Source: Leptospira_A soteropolitanensis
GTDB taxonomy: Bacteria > Spirochaetota > Leptospiria > Leptospirales > Leptospiraceae
Assembly: GCF_026151335.1 (NCBI RefSeq)
Contig: NZ_JAMQPP010000008.1
Reading direction: 5' to 3' (one strand)
DNA length: 64,000 nt
How positions within the stretch are numbered: position 1 is the first letter of the stretch; each line of letters starts with the position of its first letter. Positions 60,078 to 64,000 of the stretch are shown here, piece by piece. The position numbers and the translations under genes are program-made. Under the pieces are notes generated by a model. It searched no databases and was not told the DNA's origin. It saw only the letters and a list, made by a program, of their open reading frames with translations.

Positions 60078-60926
60078 ATGCGGAAATTCCCAAAAACACT
60101 GAATGCCTCTATTTCTTTAGAACATCTCCCTATGACAGAGAGAGATTTAAAACAGATTTGTTTCGATTGGGAAACTAGGGGGTTTTCTTTTTTGCGTCCG
60201 GCAGTGGTTTTGGATTGGAAAACAGAACCTCTGCCCTTGGGTCACTCTAGATTAGAATTAGAATCAATATTAAGCCTTGGGTTTTGGGAAAGTTTATATG
60301 ATTGGTTTTTTCCAAAACATTTTTTCGAATACAAAAAAGACAACCTAACAAAAAAAATACGAAACGAACTTTTTTCTCAAAAAATAAAGACCAAACCAAA
60401 CTCTATCTGGATCCAATGGAAACAAATTTGGAACTCACCCGTATCCTTAATATGGTTTCACTTAGGATACATTAAATTACGAATGGATCTGGATCTAGAA
60501 CCAAATCTTTTCCCAAATGCTTCACCCCTTTCTTTTGAAGGAGATAAAAAACTCTACTTTCGAACAGGGTATCTAAAAACCATTCACTACCGCCTGACAA
60601 AAAAAGAATTTAAACCCCCTTACCCAAAGTTTGCAGAAGTGTATATTAAAACACGTGACAAACATTCGGACGAAAGTTTAGGAAAAGTTTTTTATACATT
60701 TCTCGGTTATTTACTCGAAAAAAGTACCGACGAATATCTGTTATCCTACTGGGGATTTGATTCTACTTTACCTGAATCCATAAGAACACAAATCCCATCG
60801 GAAATTTGGAATTTTACCATCTCACCTACTCCATCCTTATGGAAAGAGGATCATCTTTTTGAAAAAGAATTAGAATTTAGGACTGTCTACCCGGTTTCCA
60901 CTTCTTCGCAAAATCATCCAAGATGA
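60078..60926 (+). CDS. hypothetical protein
   Basis: Unrecognised soluble protein of 282 residues, rich in aromatic and basic residues (LGFWESLYDWFFPKHFFEYK near residue 67; SPVSLIWFHLGYIKLRMDLD near 120). No signal peptide, membrane helix or catalytic motif is seen. Codon use is like that of its neighbours, and the frame is open over its full length, so it is likely a real gene. Its last 50 bases overlap the small HTH gene on the other strand. The divergent gap of 34 bases to the LOG gene is very short for two promoters. Function unknown. Confidence 0.65.
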   Translation: MRKFPKTLNASISLEHLPMTERDLKQICFDWETRGFSFLRPAVVLDWKTEPLPLGHSRLELESILSLGFWESLYDWFFPKHFFEYKKDNLTKKIRNELFSQKIKTKPNSIWIQWKQIWNSPVSLIWFHLGYIKLRMDLDLEPNLFPNASPLSFEGDKKLYFRTGYLKTIHYRLTKKEFKPPYPKFAEVYIKTRDKHSDESLGKVFYTFLGYLLEKSTDEYLLSYWGFDSTLPESIRTQIPSEIWNFTISPTPSLWKEDHLFEKELEFRTVYPVSTSSQNHPR

Positions 60927-61086
60927 TAAAACGTGAGTTTTTACCAATAACAACTTCATTGATTTTTTTATCTTGTAATGCTCGGTAAACAGAGGTTCGG
61001 CTAGTGTTTTTCTTTTCAGCGAAATATTTAATCTCTAACAGATTTTTACTGATTTGTTTGCATGTATTCACTAGTGCATCTGACAT
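60877..61086 (-). CDS. small helix-turn-helix DNA-binding protein
   Basis: Probable DNA-binding protein of 69 residues. It resembles MerR- or excisionase-type winged helices: the segment YFAEKKNTSRTSVYRALQDK near residues 21-40 is a helix-turn-helix, and VVIGKNSRFIILDDFAKKWK follows as the wing and last helix. The ATG is preceded by GAGAGG at 12 bases. A 6-bp inverted repeat (TCTAAC-N9-GTTAGA) overlaps the ribosome-binding region, so autoregulation is possible. The stop lies inside the end of the converging 60078 gene (50-base overlap). No phage or integrase genes are nearby. Confidence 0.72.
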   Translation of the reverse strand: MSDALVNTCKQISKNLLEIKYFAEKKNTSRTSVYRALQDKKINEVVIGKNSRFIILDDFAKKWKPGRQS

Positions 61087-61092
61087 TTTTTA

Positions 61093-61113
61093 TCTAACCT
61101 CTCTGGTGTTAGA
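61093..61113. promoter_or_regulatory. inverted repeat upstream of the small HTH gene
   Basis: TCTAAC (61093-61098) and GTTAGA (61108-61113) form a perfect 6-bp dyad with 9 bases between them, 6 bases before the ATG on the minus strand. It overlaps the GAGAGG ribosome-binding site. It could be an operator for the HTH protein or a short RNA hairpin masking the site. Confidence 0.5.
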
Positions 61114-61143
61114 CAGTTTGTTCGATAAAGAGATTGTATTTTT

Positions 61144-62040
61144 TTAAAAATGATCCAAACGAATGGAGAATTCTATCTGTTTTTCCGTTTTAGGTGAAAT
61201 GGTTTTAGGATTACCACCAGGGAAGTGTAAAAAATTCCCTGTTCCCGTCATAGGTTCTATTGCTATAGATCGTCGATCTTGTGGAGTATACACTTGATAA
61301 AATTCACCACCTTGAATGATGAGTTTTTCTTTTTTATTCATAGAAAAAAGCCCGATATAGGAATTGGTTCCCTCAATGGCAAAATAAAGATCATCTAAAT
61401 TTTTTCCCGCAAGCGTTTCCTCTGCGTTCAGTAGGATATCTTCTTTCTGGATTTTTTCTGGTAAAAGATAATCGCCCAGTTTTACTTTATAAAAACCAGA
61501 ACCAAATAAAAAAAGATCATCGATAGATTCATCTTCGTTCCAACGAAAATAAGGATGGATTCCCAATGCAAAAGGAAATTCGGAATCGGATTCGTTGGTT
61601 AATCGATAAATGACTTTTAACTCTGAGGGAAAAAGCCTGTAACATTCTTTTACATGGATTTTCGAAATCAATGTTCCTTTCCAAGAGGCGGGAATTTCTA
61701 TTGCAAACTCGGCGTAGGATTCTTTTTCGCTTATCTCCTCTTTGACTAATTGTCTTGGAAGGTTGTGGAAAAGTCCATGTAAGGGAATTCCATTCCCATC
61801 TGTCAGCCAATGGGTACTCGGATAAAATGGTTCCCTAGCCCAGGGGTTTGGTTCCAACCGATTGACCCAAGGGAACATCAAAAAGGAACCGGAAGCAAAA
61901 AATGGGTCTGGGGCCTTATGACCAGAAACGACAGAAACAGATTTCCCATCCACTGGCGATTGGAGAGATAAACTGAGCCATTGGCCACCACCCGTCGGGT
62001 GGATTTCAAAACAAGACCGTTTTGTTTTCAATTGATACAA
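61144..62040 (-). CDS. aldose 1-epimerase-family protein
   Basis: Galactose-mutarotase-fold protein of 298 residues. Family landmarks are GHKAPDPFFASGSFLMFPWV near residue 40, HGLFHNLPRQLV near 88, a beta-sheet core with YRLTNESDSEFPFALGIHPY near 140-159, and the conserved late segment VYTPQDRRSIAIEPMTGTGN near 250. The catalytic histidine (GIHPYFRW) and glutamate (IEPMTG) pair are in place. It interconverts alpha and beta forms of a sugar or sugar phosphate, exact substrate unknown. No signal peptide. It is divergent from the SppA-like gene and separated from the HTH gene by 57 bases. Confidence 0.88.
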   Translation of the reverse strand: MYQLKTKRSCFEIHPTGGGQWLSLSLQSPVDGKSVSVVSGHKAPDPFFASGSFLMFPWVNRLEPNPWAREPFYPSTHWLTDGNGIPLHGLFHNLPRQLVKEEISEKESYAEFAIEIPASWKGTLISKIHVKECYRLFPSELKVIYRLTNESDSEFPFALGIHPYFRWNEDESIDDLFLFGSGFYKVKLGDYLLPEKIQKEDILLNAEETLAGKNLDDLYFAIEGTNSYIGLFSMNKKEKLIIQGGEFYQVYTPQDRRSIAIEPMTGTGNFLHFPGGNPKTISPKTEKQIEFSIRLDHF

Positions 62041-62095
62041 GATTTATCTCCCAAAAATGATTGAAGTCATAGTTTGCGATCTTAGAAAGGTTTGT

Positions 62096-63094
62096 ATGCC
62101 TTTTAGAAAGTCTTTTCTTTTCGTTTGTGTCGTTCTGCTTTCGGTTCTTTTTGCCGAATCTTGTCTCATTGGGAACACTATGAACCTGTTACCGCAAAGT
62201 GGCAAGGCTGATTTCGAAGAGAAACTCATTGCCGGAAGGGATCAAGAAAAAATCGTCATCATCTCCATTGAAGGAATGATTTCTGATGAATCCAAAGATT
62301 CCTTTTTTGGTCCACCCACAGAATCGATGGTCGCTCGAGTCAAAGAATCCTTAAAATACGCGGAACGAGATCCTGACGTAAAAGGTGTGATTTTAAAAAT
62401 CAACTCACCTGGCGGAACGGTCACTGCCAGTGACATTATCTACCAAGAAGTATTGAAATTTAAAAATAGAAAATCCATTCCCGTATTTGCAGGATTTATG
62501 GATACGGCAGCAAGTGGTGCCTACTACATTGCAATGGCAACCGATGCCATTGGAGCTCACCCAACAACTGTTACAGGTTCAGTGGGAGTCATCATGTCTG
62601 GGATCAATGTAAAAGAAGGTTTGGATAAAATTGGAGTGAAAGACCAATCTTTTACTTCTGGTCCAAACAAAGCACTTGGTTCTCCGACGACAGAAATGAC
62701 TGCGGAACAAAGAAAAATCCTTCAATCCATCATAGATAGTTTATATGGTCGATTTTTTGACATTGTAAAAAAAGGAAGACCCAATGTTGGAGAAACGCGC
62801 CTGCGAGAAATTTGCGACGGAAGAATATTCACTGCTGAACAAGCCAAAAAAGAAGGGATGATTGATTTCATCGGATACTTTGATGATTTTGTTTACCAAA
62901 TGATGCAACACCCAAAATTCCAAGGGAATCGTTCAGGCAATCCTCGTGTCATCACTTACCAAAGAGGAAAAGGCCGAGTAGATAACATCTACCAAGCTAC
63001 AGAAGGAAACAAAAATCCTTTTTCATTAGGCATTGCTGATAGAATCTTAGGAATTGGAAACAACGCGAAATTCCTTTATCTTTGGGAACTATAA
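62096..63094 (+). CDS. sppA: SppA-like signal peptide peptidase (S49)
   Basis: Membrane-tethered serine protease of 332 residues degrading signal peptides after cleavage. The start at 62096 is chosen because AAAGG lies 5 bases upstream; an upstream ATG at 62057 would add 13 residues. A lipoprotein-like signal (hydrophobic core FVCVVLLSVLF, then FAESC near residue 21) precedes the S49 domain. KINSPGGTVTASDIIYQEVL is near residue 101, the catalytic serine is in DTAASGAYYIAMATDAIG near 140, and the lysine base in FTSGPNKALGSPTTE near 200. The single-domain length fits short SppA enzymes. Divergent from the aldose-epimerase gene. Confidence 0.92.
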   Translation: MPFRKSFLFVCVVLLSVLFAESCLIGNTMNLLPQSGKADFEEKLIAGRDQEKIVIISIEGMISDESKDSFFGPPTESMVARVKESLKYAERDPDVKGVILKINSPGGTVTASDIIYQEVLKFKNRKSIPVFAGFMDTAASGAYYIAMATDAIGAHPTTVTGSVGVIMSGINVKEGLDKIGVKDQSFTSGPNKALGSPTTEMTAEQRKILQSIIDSLYGRFFDIVKKGRPNVGETRLREICDGRIFTAEQAKKEGMIDFIGYFDDFVYQMMQHPKFQGNRSGNPRVITYQRGKGRVDNIYQATEGNKNPFSLGIADRILGIGNNAKFLYLWEL

Positions 63095-63114
63095 TTTTCA
63101 AGGCCAACTAATCA

Positions 63115-64000
63115 ATGTTATTTAACTCTATTCCTTATTTATTACTTTTTGCTTTCACGTATTTAATTTACTGGAATATTCCACAAAAAGGAAGAAAACC
63201 ATTACTGGTTATCTCTTCCTTAATTTTCTACGCTTATTTCAGTTTTCCATTTTTGTTTCATTTTTTACTCGTTATTTTAGTCAATTATGGGTTTAGCGAA
63301 TGGATCTTTCGCAAAAAAGACAAAGGTGAAAAATACAACCATCTGCTATTTAGCATAGTCGCTTTAAACCTAGTCAATTTAGGCTTTTTTAAATACTTTT
63401 ACTTTATCACTGGTTCCTTATTTTCCTTAACTGGTTATCCATCTTTTAAAGAAATCGCAGGTTCTTGGAGTATATTTTTACCTCTCGCCATTAGTTTTTA
63501 TACCTTTCAGATCATTGCGGTGCAAGTGGATATCCATCGGGGGATCATCGAAAAAAGAATGTCCGCTTTGGATTATTTTTTATTCATTTTGTTTTTCCCA
63601 CAGTTGATTGCAGGTCCCATCATGCGGTCTCAGGATTTCCTTCCGCAGTTAGATCATCCCACAATTGATTCAGACCGAATGAAAAAAGGATTATTTCTGA
63701 TCATCGGTGGTCTTTTCAAAAAGGTAATCATTGCAGAAAATATAGCACCAATCATTTCTCCTATTTATATGGATCCGGCTAAATTTGATAGTTTCTCTAT
63801 CTTTTTTAGTGTGCTTGCTTTCGCCGTACAAGTGTATTGTGACTTTTCTGGATACACCGATATGGCCCGGGGTTCTGCCAACTTATTAGGATACGAAATT
63901 CCCGAAAACTTCCAAGGACCATTTTTTTCCCAATCCTTCCGCGAACTTTGGTCTAGATGGCATATCACATTGTCTTCTTGGTTAAGAGATTATATTTATA
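63115..64000 (+). CDS. MBOAT-family O-acyltransferase (AlgI-like), truncated by the window end
   Basis: First 295 residues of a multi-pass membrane acyltransferase; the frame is open to the last base. Hydrophobic helices repeat throughout. Family landmarks are NLGFFKYFYF near residue 100, ISFYTFQIIAVQVDIHRG near 125-142, FFPQLIAGPIMRSQDFLPQL near 157-176, VYCDFSGYTDMARGSANLLG near 235-257 and the MBOAT motif FRELWSRWHITLSSWLRDYI near 275-294. The catalytic histidine lies further on and is not seen. AlgI-type enzymes O-acetylate exported polysaccharides. The ATG is 20 bases after sppA, with an AAGG too far upstream (about 13 bases) to be a good ribosome-binding site. Confidence 0.9.
   Translation, partial: MLFNSIPYLLLFAFTYLIYWNIPQKGRKPLLVISSLIFYAYFSFPFLFHFLLVILVNYGFSEWIFRKKDKGEKYNHLLFSIVALNLVNLGFFKYFYFITGSLFSLTGYPSFKEIAGSWSIFLPLAISFYTFQIIAVQVDIHRGIIEKRMSALDYFLFILFFPQLIAGPIMRSQDFLPQLDHPTIDSDRMKKGLFLIIGGLFKKVIIAENIAPIISPIYMDPAKFDSFSIFFSVLAFAVQVYCDFSGYTDMARGSANLLGYEIPENFQGPFFSQSFRELWSRWHITLSSWLRDYIY

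Noticed and set aside
60877..61086. Small HTH gene as part of a toxin-antitoxin pair
   Set aside because: The neighbours are a hypothetical gene on the opposite strand and an aldose epimerase gene; no toxin-like gene is coupled to it.
1..64000. tRNA, rRNA, CRISPR, insertion-sequence or prophage content
   Set aside because: None was recognised: intergenic gaps are short, and no clover-leaf sequence, spaced repeats, transposase or phage-structural gene was seen.

Overview
The window looks like chromosomal DNA of a spirochaete of the genus Leptospira, most likely a free-living (saprophytic) member. This is inferred from low GC, frequent TTG starts, relaxed lipoboxes, LL-diaminopimelate aminotransferase (DapL), 7TMR-DISM signalling proteins, many chemoreceptors, a bactofilin and a sucB-lpd-sucA cluster. 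No database search was possible, so the species is not assigned. Coding density is high. I see no rRNA, tRNA, CRISPR array, insertion sequence or prophage.

Layout. 1-8.2 kb: two methyl-accepting chemotaxis proteins, a membrane metallophosphoesterase, malate:quinone oxidoreductase and an OmpA-like outer-membrane protein. 8.2-14.7 kb: an FAD oxidoreductase and an ECF41-type sigma factor behind an ECF41-like promoter, then a 7TMR-DISM hybrid histidine kinase, an MBL-fold hydrolase and a short-chain dehydrogenase. 14.7-18.8 kb: a lipoprotein, then a nitrite-reduction operon (NirK-cytochrome c fusion, SUMF1/NirV-like protein, SCO1-like lipoprotein) preceded by an FNR/DNR-type box at -41.5 from a predicted start site. 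18.9-24.6 kb: GAF-GAF-SpoIIE phosphatase, a PAS chemoreceptor, small hypothetical genes, a structured repeat-like element and a gamma-carbonic anhydrase. 24.8-30.3 kb: 2-oxoglutarate dehydrogenase operon (sucB, lpd, sucA) closed by a clear intrinsic terminator.

30.3-36.1 kb: a seven-gene minus-strand operon with two unknown genes, a bactofilin, pdxA, a small membrane protein, a DegT-type aminotransferase and an anchored protein. 36.1-46.2 kb: lytic transglycosylase, citrate synthase, then a tight plus-strand operon (DISM-SpoIIE phosphatase, two RNA-methyltransferase-like proteins, a glycosyltransferase-like protein, FapA/DUF342). 46.2-53 kb: rho-rpmE, an IscU-like/pentapeptide fusion, a STAS antagonist, a CBS-PAS-Fis regulator with a histone-H1-like tail, and two exported proteins. 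53-64 kb: pyrB-DUF2203-dapL, a thioesterase, ubiA-ubiX, nth-rpmB-LOG, a small HTH gene, an aldose epimerase, an SppA-like protease and an MBOAT acyltransferase cut by the window end.

Together the genes describe an aerobic, TCA-cycle-driven, motile bacterium (mqo, gltA, sucAB, lpd, three chemoreceptors) with some capacity for nitrite respiration or detoxification. Partner-switching components (two SpoIIE-type phosphatases, one STAS protein) are present without an adjacent anti-sigma kinase. The most informative regulatory signals are the ECF41 module (8.27-10.4 kb) and the FNR-like site in front of nirK. The most unusual proteins are the IscU-like/pentapeptide fusion and the H1-tailed Fis-type regulator.
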